Positions 26,072 through 36,194 of a stretch of 53,406 bases of DNA are shown here, piece by piece. The notes below the pieces were generated by a model, which was not told where the DNA came from, ran no database searches, and worked only from the letters and a program-made list of their open reading frames with translations. The stretch lies in assembly GCA_028284885.1 (NCBI GenBank), contig JANQQW010000356.1, positions 1 through 53,406 of the forward strand. The letters run 5' to 3'. The stretch's first letter is position 1, and the number at the start of each line of letters is the position of its first letter. The DNA is from Planctomycetaceae bacterium (lineage in GTDB: Bacteria > Planctomycetota > Planctomycetia > Planctomycetales > Planctomycetaceae). Position numbers and translations under genes: made by a program.

Positions 26072-26953
26072 ATGCTCCAACGACTCCGCGATCTCCTCGG
26101 GCTGATTCGCTTCAGTCACACCGTCTTCGCCCTGCCGTTCGCGATGGCGTCGGCCGTGCTCGCGTGGCGGGAGGTGCCGTTCCGGTGGGAGCACCTCGGC
26201 GGCCTGCTGCTCTGCATGGTCTTCGCCCGCTCGGCCGCCATGGCCTTCAACCGACTCGTCGACCGCCGGATCGACGCCGACAACCCCCGCACGGCCGGGC
26301 GGCACATCCCGGCCGGCATCCTCTCGGTCGGCACGGTCACCGCCTTCACGCTCGTCTGCAGCCTGGGCTTCGTCGCCTCCACCCTGCTGTTCCTGCCGAA
26401 CGTCTGGCCGGTGGTCCTCTCCGTGCCGGTGCTCGCGTTCCTGCTGGGATACTCGTACGCGAAGCGGTTCACGTCGTGGTGCCACTACTGGCTGGCGGCG
26501 GCGCTGATGCTCTCGCCGGTCGCCGCGTGGATCGCGTTGACCGGCGGCCTCGCGTGGCCGCCCGTGCTGCTGGCGGCCGTCGTCTTCTTCTGGGTCGGCG
26601 GGTTCGACGTCCTCTACGCCTGCCAGGACGTCGACTTCGACCGCGAGAAGGGCCTGTTCAGCCTGCCCAGGTGGCTCGGCGTCCCCGGCGCACTGCGGCT
26701 GGCGATGGTCAGCCACCTGCTGGTCGTCGCCTGCCTCGTCGGCCTGTGGTGGGCGGCCGACCTCGGCGTCGTGTTCCTGATCGGTACGGGCGTCGTCGCC
26801 GCGCTGCTGGTCTACGAACACGCCCTCGTCCGCCCCGACGACCTCACGCGCGTCAACGTCGCCTTCTTCCAGGTGAACGCCGTCATCGGCCTCGGCCTGT
26901 TCGCCGTGACGTGTCTGGACGTCTGGCTGCGGACGGCTGCCGAGAACTCGTAG
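26072..26953 (+). CDS. UbiA-family prenyltransferase (MqnP/UbiA-like)
   Basis: The protein has 293 residues with eight to nine hydrophobic helices. The two Asp-rich motifs of the UbiA superfamily are present: 'NRLVDRRIDADNPRT' near residue 67 and 'DVDFDREKGLFSLP' near residue 188. It attaches a polyprenyl chain to an aromatic acceptor, either 4-hydroxybenzoate or the menaquinone futalosine-pathway precursor. The form without a partner gene and its close resemblance to MqnP-type sequences favour menaquinone synthesis, but this is not decisive. TAGAAT at 26037-26042 may be its -10 box. Confidence 0.87.
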   Translation: MLQRLRDLLGLIRFSHTVFALPFAMASAVLAWREVPFRWEHLGGLLLCMVFARSAAMAFNRLVDRRIDADNPRTAGRHIPAGILSVGTVTAFTLVCSLGFVASTLLFLPNVWPVVLSVPVLAFLLGYSYAKRFTSWCHYWLAAALMLSPVAAWIALTGGLAWPPVLLAAVVFFWVGGFDVLYACQDVDFDREKGLFSLPRWLGVPGALRLAMVSHLLVVACLVGLWWAADLGVVFLIGTGVVAALLVYEHALVRPDDLTRVNVAFFQVNAVIGLGLFAVTCLDVWLRTAAENS

Positions 26954-27000
26954 CCGAGAGCCTTTCACGTCCGACTCTCGCACCTGGACGATGCCTCCTC

Positions 27001-27100
27001 GGCGAGCGGGAGGTGTGAGCCTCCCGGTTACGCGTCCCGACGAGTGACGGGGCTCTGCTTCGATCACCCGTAACCGGCCGGCTGACACCGGCCGCTCGCC
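27001..27100. repeat. family A double-hairpin repeat, copy 1
   Basis: Inverted pair of hairpins. The left arm 27001-27034 has stem gggagg/cctccc around tgtgag; the right arm 27067-27100 (complement) has stem ggccgg/ccggcc around tgtcag. Both arms share ggcgagcg before the stem and ggttacg after it. It lies 47 bases after the UbiA gene and, with the next repeat, fills the convergent gap before the DUF1501 gene. Confidence 0.8.
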
Positions 27101-27152
27101 CGTCGTCACAAGGCGGCGCGAAGTCAGGTCGGGTCGCGGGGCAGACGCAACG

Positions 27153-27221
27153 GACCAGCCGCGACCGTGAGGGAGCGTTCGGGACCGGCGCTCACTCGCT
27201 CCCTGACGGTCGCGGCTGGTC
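27153..27221. repeat. family C long hairpin
   Basis: Arms 27153-27177 and 27197-27221 pair at 24 of 25 positions across a 19-base loop. The right arm shares 17 identical bases with 2781-2797. It sits in the convergent space between the UbiA gene and the DUF1501 gene and could act as a two-way terminator, though no T-run follows. Confidence 0.75.
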
Positions 27222-27256
27222 GTCCGACGTCTCGCGACTCCTGCAGATCAACGACC

Positions 27257-28666
27257 TCACCCCACGATCTTCTCGTACGGTTCACCCTCGTTGAGCGTCG
27301 GCCTCTCCGGGCGGCCCTTGTACTGGTACACCAAGTCCATGTGGCCGAGGCCGAGGAGGTGTAGGATGGTCGCGTGGACGTCGTGGACGTGCAGCTTGTC
27401 CTCGACGGCCCGCAGGCCGAGGTCGTCGGTCTTGCCGATGACCCGGCCCCCCTTCACGCCGCCGCCCGCCATCCAGATGGTGAAGCCGTGCACGTTGTGG
27501 TCGCGGCCGTTTCCCTTCTCGCTCATCGGCGTGCGGCCGAACTCGCCCCCCCAGACGACGAGCGTGTCCTCCAGCAAGCCCCGCTGCTTCAGATCCTTCA
27601 ACAGCCCGGCGACCGGCTTGTCGCTCTGACGGCAGACCTTGGCGTGGTTTCCCTCGATGTTCGAGTGCGAGTCCCACTTGCTGCCAGCCCCGTGGTAGCA
27701 CTGCACGAAGCGGACACCCCGTTCGACGAGCCGCCGGGCCAGCAGCAGCGTCTTGCCGTACGGGGCACACTGTTCGTCGTCGAGTCCGTACAGCGACTGC
27801 GTCTCCTTCGACTCGCTGGCGAGGTCGACGGCCTCCGGGGCGGTCGCCTGCATGCGGTAGGCGAGTTCGTAGCTCTTGATGCGGGCGTCGAGTTCGGTCT
27901 GCCAGGCACGGTCCTCGGCGTGCCGGCCGTTGAGGTACGACAGCAGGTCGAGCTTCCCCCGTTGCCGGTCGGGCGTGATCTCGCCGGGCGGATTCAGGTT
28001 CGCGATGGGGGCGCCCGTCGGGGAGAAGGGCGTTCCCTGGTACAGGGCCGGCATGAAGCCGGGGCCCCAGTTGCGGGGGCCGTTCACGATCTGCGTCGGC
28101 TTGTCCTGCATGACGACGAACGCCGGCAGGTTCGTGTTCTCCGTGCCGAGGCCGTACGTCACCCACGACCCGAGCGACGGCCGGCCGGCGAGCGGCGTGC
28201 CCGTGTTCATCTCGCAGACGCCGCCCGCGTGGTTGATGCCGTCCGTCTGGCAGCTGCGGAGGACGGCGATGTCGTCGACGCACTCGGCGATGTGCGGCAA
28301 CCAGTCGGAGACCCACAGCCCGCTCTCGCCGTGCCGGGCCCACTTCCGCTTCGAGCCGAGCAGCGGGGCGTTCGACTCGCCCATCGGCGTGATGATCGTC
28401 CCGAACGACTCCGGCAACGGCTTGCCCGAAAGCTCGTTCAGCAGCGGCTTCGGGTCGAACGTGTCCATCTGGCTGGGCCCGCCCTCCATGAAGCACCAGA
28501 TGACGGACTTCGCCCGCGGCGGGTGATGCGGGTCCTTCGCCGCGAGCGGGTTGTCGCTCGTCGACGGAGCCGCCGTGGCGGCCTGGTTCGTCATCCACGT
28601 GAGCGCCGCGGCCCCGAGTCCGGAGCCGGCGGTCGAGAGCATGTGACGGCGGTTGAGGTGTTGCAT
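27257..28666 (-). CDS. DUF1501 domain-containing secreted protein
   Basis: The protein has 469 residues from the ATG at 28666. The N-terminus 'NRRHMLSTAGSGLGAAAL' is a twin-arginine-type leader. DUF1501 signatures are 'SVIWCFMEGGPSQMDTFDPK', 'GPGFMPALYQGT', 'VVWGGEFGRTP' and 'DHNVHGFTIWMAGGGVKGG', placing it in the alkaline-phosphatase/sulfatase-like fold. In planctomycetes it is almost always paired with a DUF1549/DUF1553 protein, as here. Their joint function is unproven; polysaccharide use is often suggested. The two genes are separated by a family B repeat pair. Confidence 0.9.
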   Translation of the reverse strand: MQHLNRRHMLSTAGSGLGAAALTWMTNQAATAAPSTSDNPLAAKDPHHPPRAKSVIWCFMEGGPSQMDTFDPKPLLNELSGKPLPESFGTIITPMGESNAPLLGSKRKWARHGESGLWVSDWLPHIAECVDDIAVLRSCQTDGINHAGGVCEMNTGTPLAGRPSLGSWVTYGLGTENTNLPAFVVMQDKPTQIVNGPRNWGPGFMPALYQGTPFSPTGAPIANLNPPGEITPDRQRGKLDLLSYLNGRHAEDRAWQTELDARIKSYELAYRMQATAPEAVDLASESKETQSLYGLDDEQCAPYGKTLLLARRLVERGVRFVQCYHGAGSKWDSHSNIEGNHAKVCRQSDKPVAGLLKDLKQRGLLEDTLVVWGGEFGRTPMSEKGNGRDHNVHGFTIWMAGGGVKGGRVIGKTDDLGLRAVEDKLHVHDVHATILHLLGLGHMDLVYQYKGRPERPTLNEGEPYEKIVG

Positions 28667-28682
28667 GGTCTCACTCCACAGT

Positions 28683-28794
28683 TGCACTGCCACGCAGTGC
28701 AGACGAAGTCTGGTTGTGTTCCAAATGTCTCGACGGCGACGTCCGTCCGCGTTCGACGATCGCTCGACCGCGACTGCACTGCGTGGCCGTGCAG
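28683..28794. repeat. family B palindrome pair inside an operon spacer
   Basis: Palindromes 28683-28701 (tgcactgc-cac-gcagtgca) and 28774-28794 (ctgcactgc-gtg-gccgtgcag, one mismatch) face each other. They share the loop and outer bases with the copies near 19 kb but differ in the stem middle with matching changes on both sides. They fill the spacer between the DUF1549/1553 and DUF1501 genes. Confidence 0.7.
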
Positions 28795-31700
28795 CTAGTC
28801 GACGTACAGGAACTCGCTGGAGTTCAGGAGGACGTGGCAGAAGTCGGTGCGGGCCTTGGTGTTCACGTTGGTCCTCGGTTGGTTCAGGCGGACGTGGTTG
28901 TCGTGGCCGCTGGAGTCCTGGCCGAAGGTCGTGGGGTCGTCGAAGGTCCAGTGGCCGACGACGCCCTCGGGCCGGTCGCCGCGGGACCCGACGGAGTCCT
29001 TGGTGACTCGCTGGACGAAGTGGTCGAGCAGCAGTTCGTCGTCGTCGAGAACACGGCTCGACAGGCGGACCTCGCCGACGCTGCCGTCCCAGAAGTGTCG
29101 CTTCTGTTCGTGGCGGCCGCCGACGACGAACGGCACCTTCGCCCGGTAGCCGCCGACGACGGTGTGCTTCACCCGGGCCGTCTGGACCTCGGCATCGGGC
29201 TTCGAGAGGTCCCGCATGCGGAACGTGACGCCGGTCTCGCCCGCGTCGTCGACGTCGACGGTGGCCGAGAGGTAGTAGGGCCTGCCGAGTTCGGGGCGGA
29301 GGTTCGAGGCGACCACCTCGTAGACGAGCTTGCCGGCGGCGTTCCTGCCGACGAGCTGCAGGATGAGGTTCCGCGGCTGGTACTTGGACTTCGTGCTGGT
29401 CACGCCGAACGCCCAGCCGGGCTGCTGGGTGCTGCTGGTCCACTGCGAGGCGATGGTGCGGACGGTGGCGTCCTGGTAGAGCGAGTCGAGTTGGACGACC
29501 GCCTCGATCGTGAAGTCGCCGGACGGGAGGGACGCGTCGTCCGCGACCGCGAGCGACTGGACCGGCGACCCGGGCTTCAACCGGACGGCCGACCCGAGCG
29601 ACGCGGGCCACTTGGCGAGCACGGGGTTCGGCCTCTCGGTGTCCCCCGTGATGCGGTCCTGCTGGGCGGCGAGGAAGGCGAGGGCCGCCTCTCGCTCGTC
29701 GGACTCCGGGGCCCGGCCGTACGCGAGCTGGTAGGCCCGCTCGACGAACGCCTCGTCGCCGTCGGTCTCCTTCGAGACGCGGCTCTGGAAATCGGCGGCC
29801 CGGGCGAGCACCCAGGGGGCGTTGGCGAGCAGCAGGGCCTGGTTGGCGGTCGTCGTCACGTCCCGCTTCGCCGTGCTGTTGAAGCCGTCGGCGAGGTCGA
29901 AGGCGTTCAGGAACGGGTCCTTGGTGTTCCGAATCTGCTTGGTGTAGATCGACCGCCGCGGCGTGGTCGCGGAGACACTCGGGCCGCCGCGCTTCGCGTC
30001 GAGCTTGCCGGTGACGGCGAGGACGGCGTCGCGGATTCGCTCGGCGTCGAGTCGGCGGACGCGGGCCCGCCAGTACATCGTGTTCCGCGGGTCCTCCAGC
30101 TGTTGCGCGGCCGCGTCCGGGTGGCGGACGGACTGCCGGTACGTCGCCGAGAGCAGGATGCGGCGGTGCAGCGGCTTCAGTCGCCAGCCCTCTTCGACGA
30201 AGCGGCTCGTCAGCCAGTCGAGCAGTTCGGGGTGCGTGGGGTCCTCGCCGAGGTGGCCGAAGTCGCTGGTCGTCTCGACGATGCCGCGGCCGAGGTGGTA
30301 CTGCCAGACCCGGTTGACGATGACCCGCGTGGAGAGCGGGTTCTCGGGGTCGGTGATCCAGTTGGCGAGGGCCGTGCGTCGGCCGGTCGAGTCGGGGGCC
30401 GTCGGGATCTCGTGGATCTCGGCCGGGCCGGGGGCGAGCACCTCGAGGAAGCCGGGCTCGATGACGCGCTGCTTCGGGTCGCCGGGGATCATGGTCGGCG
30501 ACGACTCGGGACCGACGTCGGTGACGGTGAGCGCCGTCGCCGGCTTCCGGGGCTTCAGGTCGTCGAACTCGGCGAGCGACTTCTTCAGTTGCTCGATCTG
30601 CTTGGCGTGCTCGTCCTTGATCTTGATGCGGTCGAACTCGAACACGACTTGCCGGTTCACGAGGTCGGCGAGCTGGCGTTCGCGGGGCGTCCAGTCGGCC
30701 GGGTCGCCGAACATGAACTCCTTCACGTCGGCCGGGAACTTGCCGATGCCGATCTTCGCCGCCCGCTCCCGGTACGGCTTCTCGATCGTCGCGATCTCGT
30801 CACGGATCTCCTTCGTCTTCTCCTTCCACGCCGCGAGGGCCAACTCGTACGCCTCCCGCTCGGCGGCCGTCATCGGCGCGACGTCGTCCCGCGGCAGCAT
30901 CGGCTCGAAGAAGGCCCGCAGCCGGAAGTAGTCGGTCCGCGGGATCGGGTCGAACTTGTGGTCGTGGCAGCGGGCACACCCCATCCCCATCGCCAGGAAC
31001 GCCTCGCCCGTCACGTTCGTCACGTCGGTGAGGATGTCGTTCCACTGCGTGCGGCAGTCGCGCTGGTTGTACTCGTACAGGTAGTGCCGCAGGTAACCGG
31101 TCGCGACGACGGCGTCCGGGTCGTCGGGGGCGATCTCGTCGCCGGCGAGCTGCTCGCGGACGAACTGGTCGTACGGCTTGTCCTCGTTGAACGAGCGGAC
31201 GACGTAGTCGCGGTACCGCCAGACGGTCGGCCGGTAGTCGTCCTTGCGGAAGCCGTCGGACTCGGCGTAGCGGACGACGTCGAGCCAGTGGCGGGCCCCC
31301 TTCTCGCCGTAGGCGGGGCTGGCGAGCAACTCGTCGACGAGCTTCTCGTACGCGTTCGGGTCGGGGTCGTCGACGAACGCCTCGATCGCCTCGGGGGTCG
31401 GCGGCAGGCCGACGATGTCGAAGTAGAGGCGGCGGATCAGCGTGCGGCGGTCGGCGAGCGGGGCCGGGGCGAGCCCCTGCTCCTTCAACTTCCGGAGGAC
31501 GAACCGGTCGATCTCGTTGGCCGCCCAGCCCCCTGCGACCTCGGGGACCTCGGGATCGCGAACGGGCTGAAAGGCCCAGTGCTTGCGGCCCTCCTCGAAG
31601 TCGATGCCGCCGACGTCGGCCGCCTCGCCGTCCCGCGGGTCGGGAGCGCCGAGTTCGATCCACTTCTTGAAGTCGGCGACGACCTTGTCCGGCAGCTTGC

Positions 31701-32010
31701 CGGCTGGGGGCATCTCGAAGGTCTCGTGCGTGAGCGCCCCGACGATCAGGCTCTCGTCGAGGTCGCCCGGGACGACGGCCGGACCGGACTCCCCGCCGCG
31801 GCGAATGCCCGCGCGGGTGTCGACGACGAGGCCTCCCTTGATCGTCTTCGAGTCGGCCGCGTGGCACTTGTAGCAGTGCTGCACGAGCACCGGGCGGATC
31901 TTCTCCTCGAAGAACTTCACGCCGGCGGCGTCCGGCTTCGCGTCCTCCGCGGCCCGAACGGGAATCGTGATCGCGAGCAGGCCGAGCACGGCCCAGGGGA
32001 GTGGTCTCAT
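28795..32010 (-). CDS. Planctomycete cytochrome C domain / DUF1549 / DUF1553 protein with C-terminal LamG-like domain
   Basis: The protein has 1071 residues from the ATG at 32010; the signal peptide ends about residue 20. The 'CYKCH' heme motif (46-50) opens a PSCyt1 domain to about residue 125. DUF1549 follows (about 160-370) and contains a second heme-type motif 'CARCH' (345-349). After a charged, partly coiled linker (380-490), DUF1553 runs about 540-790 ('PLSTRVIVNRVWQYHLGRG'). A LamG/concanavalin-like beta domain (about 810-1040, 'GDFTIEAVVQLDSL') ends the protein and suggests glycan binding. It is secreted and forms a gene pair with DUF1501, opposite a sulfatase. Confidence 0.92.
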   Translation of the reverse strand: MRPLPWAVLGLLAITIPVRAAEDAKPDAAGVKFFEEKIRPVLVQHCYKCHAADSKTIKGGLVVDTRAGIRRGGESGPAVVPGDLDESLIVGALTHETFEMPPAGKLPDKVVADFKKWIELGAPDPRDGEAADVGGIDFEEGRKHWAFQPVRDPEVPEVAGGWAANEIDRFVLRKLKEQGLAPAPLADRRTLIRRLYFDIVGLPPTPEAIEAFVDDPDPNAYEKLVDELLASPAYGEKGARHWLDVVRYAESDGFRKDDYRPTVWRYRDYVVRSFNEDKPYDQFVREQLAGDEIAPDDPDAVVATGYLRHYLYEYNQRDCRTQWNDILTDVTNVTGEAFLAMGMGCARCHDHKFDPIPRTDYFRLRAFFEPMLPRDDVAPMTAAEREAYELALAAWKEKTKEIRDEIATIEKPYRERAAKIGIGKFPADVKEFMFGDPADWTPRERQLADLVNRQVVFEFDRIKIKDEHAKQIEQLKKSLAEFDDLKPRKPATALTVTDVGPESSPTMIPGDPKQRVIEPGFLEVLAPGPAEIHEIPTAPDSTGRRTALANWITDPENPLSTRVIVNRVWQYHLGRGIVETTSDFGHLGEDPTHPELLDWLTSRFVEEGWRLKPLHRRILLSATYRQSVRHPDAAAQQLEDPRNTMYWRARVRRLDAERIRDAVLAVTGKLDAKRGGPSVSATTPRRSIYTKQIRNTKDPFLNAFDLADGFNSTAKRDVTTTANQALLLANAPWVLARAADFQSRVSKETDGDEAFVERAYQLAYGRAPESDEREAALAFLAAQQDRITGDTERPNPVLAKWPASLGSAVRLKPGSPVQSLAVADDASLPSGDFTIEAVVQLDSLYQDATVRTIASQWTSSTQQPGWAFGVTSTKSKYQPRNLILQLVGRNAAGKLVYEVVASNLRPELGRPYYLSATVDVDDAGETGVTFRMRDLSKPDAEVQTARVKHTVVGGYRAKVPFVVGGRHEQKRHFWDGSVGEVRLSSRVLDDDELLLDHFVQRVTKDSVGSRGDRPEGVVGHWTFDDPTTFGQDSSGHDNHVRLNQPRTNVNTKARTDFCHVLLNSSEFLYVD

Positions 32011-32066
32011 CGTCGGCTCAAGGTGCGAGTCGAGGCGGTGGGCAGTCAACGAATCGGTGGTCTTCG

Positions 32067-32095
32067 ATTCTACCATCGGAACGCGAGCGAATCAG
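32067..32095 (-). promoter_or_regulatory. candidate promoter of the DUF1549/1553 gene
   Basis: On the minus strand, CTGATT (32095-32090), a 17-base spacer and TAGAAT (32072-32067). Expected transcript start is about 50 bases before the ATG at 32010. Confidence 0.45.
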
Positions 32096-32158
32096 CCGGA
32101 GTTCCCGTCGACCGGTTTCGTCCCGTGTTCAGTTCGCGTGAACGGCGACTCTCGCCGG

Positions 32159-32187
32159 TTGAACCCCCACACCCGGACGACCAGAAT
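32159..32187 (+). promoter_or_regulatory. candidate promoter of the sulfatase gene
   Basis: TTGAAC at 32159-32164, a 17-base spacer and CAGAAT at 32182-32187, giving a leader of about 57 bases. It is back to back with the promoter proposed for the DUF1549/1553 gene. Confidence 0.45.
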
Positions 32188-32251
32188 GCAGCGGCACGTC
32201 GCACCGCGCAGATCGCGCCAGACTCCCCGTCTTCAACACGAAGGACACCCC

Positions 32252-33811
32252 ATGTCGCCCGGAATCCGTCTCCTCGTCGCCGCGGTCGCACTGTGCGGCC
32301 TGCTGGGTCGCGCCGAAGCGGCCGACAAGCCGAGCATCCTCTGCATCTGGGGGGACGACATTGGCCAGACCAACGTCTCCGCCTACACGATGGGGCTCGT
32401 CGGCTACAAGACGCCGAACATCGACCGCATCGCCAAGGAGGGGATGATCTTCACCGACTACTACGCCGAGCAGAGCTGCACGGCCGGCCGCTCGACCTTC
32501 ATCACGGGCCAGTGCAGCTACCGCACCGGGCTCGCCAAGGTGGGGCTGCCGGGGGCGGACCTCGGGCTGCAGAAGGAGGACCCGACGATCGCGGAACTCC
32601 TCAAGCCGCACGGCTACGTCACGGGACAGTTCGGCAAGAACCACCTGGGCGACCGGGACGAGTTCCTGCCCACCGCCCACGGCTTCGACGAGTTCTTCGG
32701 CAACCTGTACCACCTGAACGCCGAAGAGGAGCCCGAGAACGTCAACTACCCGCGTGACCCCGCCTTCCGCAAGAAGTTCGGCCCCCGCGGCGTGATCCAC
32801 TCGTGGATGCTGCCCGACGGCACGCACAAGATCGAGGACACCGGCCCGCTCACCAAGAAGCGGATGGAGCGAGTCGACGACGAGACGAACGAGGCGGCCA
32901 TCGGCTTCATCAAGAAGGCCGTCAAGGCGGACAAGCCCTTCTTCGTCTGGTGGAACGGCACCCGCATGCACTTCCGCACGCACGTCTCCGCCGACCGCCG
33001 CGACGAGCCCGGCCTGACGGCCCGCACCGAGTACGCGGACGGCATGATCGAGCACGACATGCACGTCGGCAACCTCCTCGAGGCGCTCGACGAACTCGGC
33101 ATCGCCGACAACACGATCGTCCTCTACACGACCGACAACGGCCCCCACAAGAACACCTGGCCGGACGCCGCGGTCAGCCCGTTCCGCAACGAGAAGAACT
33201 CGAACTGGGAGGGGGCGTTCCGCGTCCCATGTGCCGTTCGCTGGCCGGGCAAGATCAAGGCGGGCAGCGTCTCCAACGAGATCGTCAGCGGCATGGACTG
33301 GCTGCCGACCTTCCTCGCCGCCGCCGGCGACGACGGTGTGAAGGAGAAGCTCCTGAAGGGCCACGAGGCCGACGGCAAGGAGTTCAAGGTCCACCTCGAC
33401 GGCTACGACATCCTGCCGTACCTCACAGGCAAGGTGGAGAAGTCCCCGCGCCGCGACTTCTTCTACTTCAACGACGACGGCCAGCTCGTCGGCATGCGGT
33501 TCGAGAACTGGAAACTCGTCTTCCTGGAACAGCGGGTGAAGGGAACGTTGCAGGTCTGGGCCGAGCCGTTCACGCCGCTGCGGCTCCCGAAGATCTTCGA
33601 CCTGCGAGCCGACCCGTACGAGCAGGCGGACGTCACGTCGAACACGTACTACGACTGGCTGATCGACCGGGCCTTCCTGCTCGTCCCGGCCCAGCAGTAC
33701 GCGGGCAAGTTCCTGGCGACCTTCAAGGAGTACCCGCCCCGCCAGAAGCCGGCGAGCTTCAACCTCGACGAGGTGATGGAGAAGCTCTCCAAGGGGGCCG
33801 GCTCGCAGTAG
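32252..33811 (+). CDS. Secreted type I sulfatase (arylsulfatase family)
   Basis: The protein has 519 residues from the ATG at 32252 (AAGGA upstream). The signal peptide spans 1-24. 'CIWGDDIGQTNVSAY' supplies the paired metal-binding Asp residues. 'CTAGR' (76-80) is the CxAxR site where Cys76 is converted to formylglycine, so an FGE-type maturase is needed; none is in the window. 'FGKNHLGDRDEFLPT' and 'TTDNGPHKNTWPD' complete the metal and sulfate site. It hydrolyses sulfate esters, probably of polysaccharides, in the periplasm. A terminator follows. Confidence 0.94.
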   Translation: MSPGIRLLVAAVALCGLLGRAEAADKPSILCIWGDDIGQTNVSAYTMGLVGYKTPNIDRIAKEGMIFTDYYAEQSCTAGRSTFITGQCSYRTGLAKVGLPGADLGLQKEDPTIAELLKPHGYVTGQFGKNHLGDRDEFLPTAHGFDEFFGNLYHLNAEEEPENVNYPRDPAFRKKFGPRGVIHSWMLPDGTHKIEDTGPLTKKRMERVDDETNEAAIGFIKKAVKADKPFFVWWNGTRMHFRTHVSADRRDEPGLTARTEYADGMIEHDMHVGNLLEALDELGIADNTIVLYTTDNGPHKNTWPDAAVSPFRNEKNSNWEGAFRVPCAVRWPGKIKAGSVSNEIVSGMDWLPTFLAAAGDDGVKEKLLKGHEADGKEFKVHLDGYDILPYLTGKVEKSPRRDFFYFNDDGQLVGMRFENWKLVFLEQRVKGTLQVWAEPFTPLRLPKIFDLRADPYEQADVTSNTYYDWLIDRAFLLVPAQQYAGKFLATFKEYPPRQKPASFNLDEVMEKLSKGAGSQ

Positions 33812-33831
33812 TCGAGTCGTGACGACCACCA

Positions 33832-33870
33832 GCCGGGCCGTTCTCGCGAACGGTCCGGCCTTCTTATTCT
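33832..33870 (+). terminator. candidate intrinsic terminator after the sulfatase gene
   Basis: An 11-bp stem (33832-33842 with 33849-33859, one G-T pair) around ctcgcg, then cttcttattct. It is one of very few T-rich tails in the window. Confidence 0.6.
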
Positions 33871-33890
33871 CCCGAACGCAGGACGTCGAA

Positions 33891-34877
<987 letters not shown>

Positions 34878-34880
34878 CAT

Positions 34881-34981
34881 GGCGAGCGGCCGGTGTCAGC
34901 CGGCCGGTTACGCGTTCCATCCCGTTCGACGCCGACCCCGCGTGCACCGCGTAACCGGGGGGCTGACACCCCCCGCTCGCC
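34881..34981. repeat. family A double-hairpin repeat, copy 2
   Basis: Left arm 34881-34914 with stem ggccgg/ccggcc; right arm 34948-34981 (complement) with stem gggggg/cccccc, both around tgtcag. It occupies nearly the whole convergent gap between the HAD and aldolase genes, starting 3 bases after one stop and ending 21 bases before the other. Confidence 0.85.
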
Positions 34982-35002
34982 GGTGTCGTTCGATCCCTGC
35001 GA

Positions 35003-36034
<1,032 letters not shown>

Positions 36035-36194
36035 GGTGTCCTCTGCGTTCTACGGGCGTCTCGTGGGAATCGGCTCGGGTGGCGACGGTGATCCCAGTCG
36101 GGTCCGGTCGCGACGCACCCTGAGCGCGGGAAGCGCGTCCTCGGAGTCGGCAGCCTAGCCTCGTGCTCGGCGGCCCCGCAAGTCGGCGGCGTCC

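Noticed and set aside
27001-27100. Family A repeat considered as an insertion sequence end or integron attC site
   Set aside because: No transposase or integrase gene and no target-site duplication are visible, and three near-equal-length copies with paired hairpins fit a REPIN-like element better.
28714-32757. Plus-strand open frame of more than 1300 codons opposite the DUF1549/1553 gene
   Set aside because: It is antisense to a gene with clear domains, has no recognisable motif, and shows Val/Asp/Arg bias typical of the reverse of GC-rich codons.
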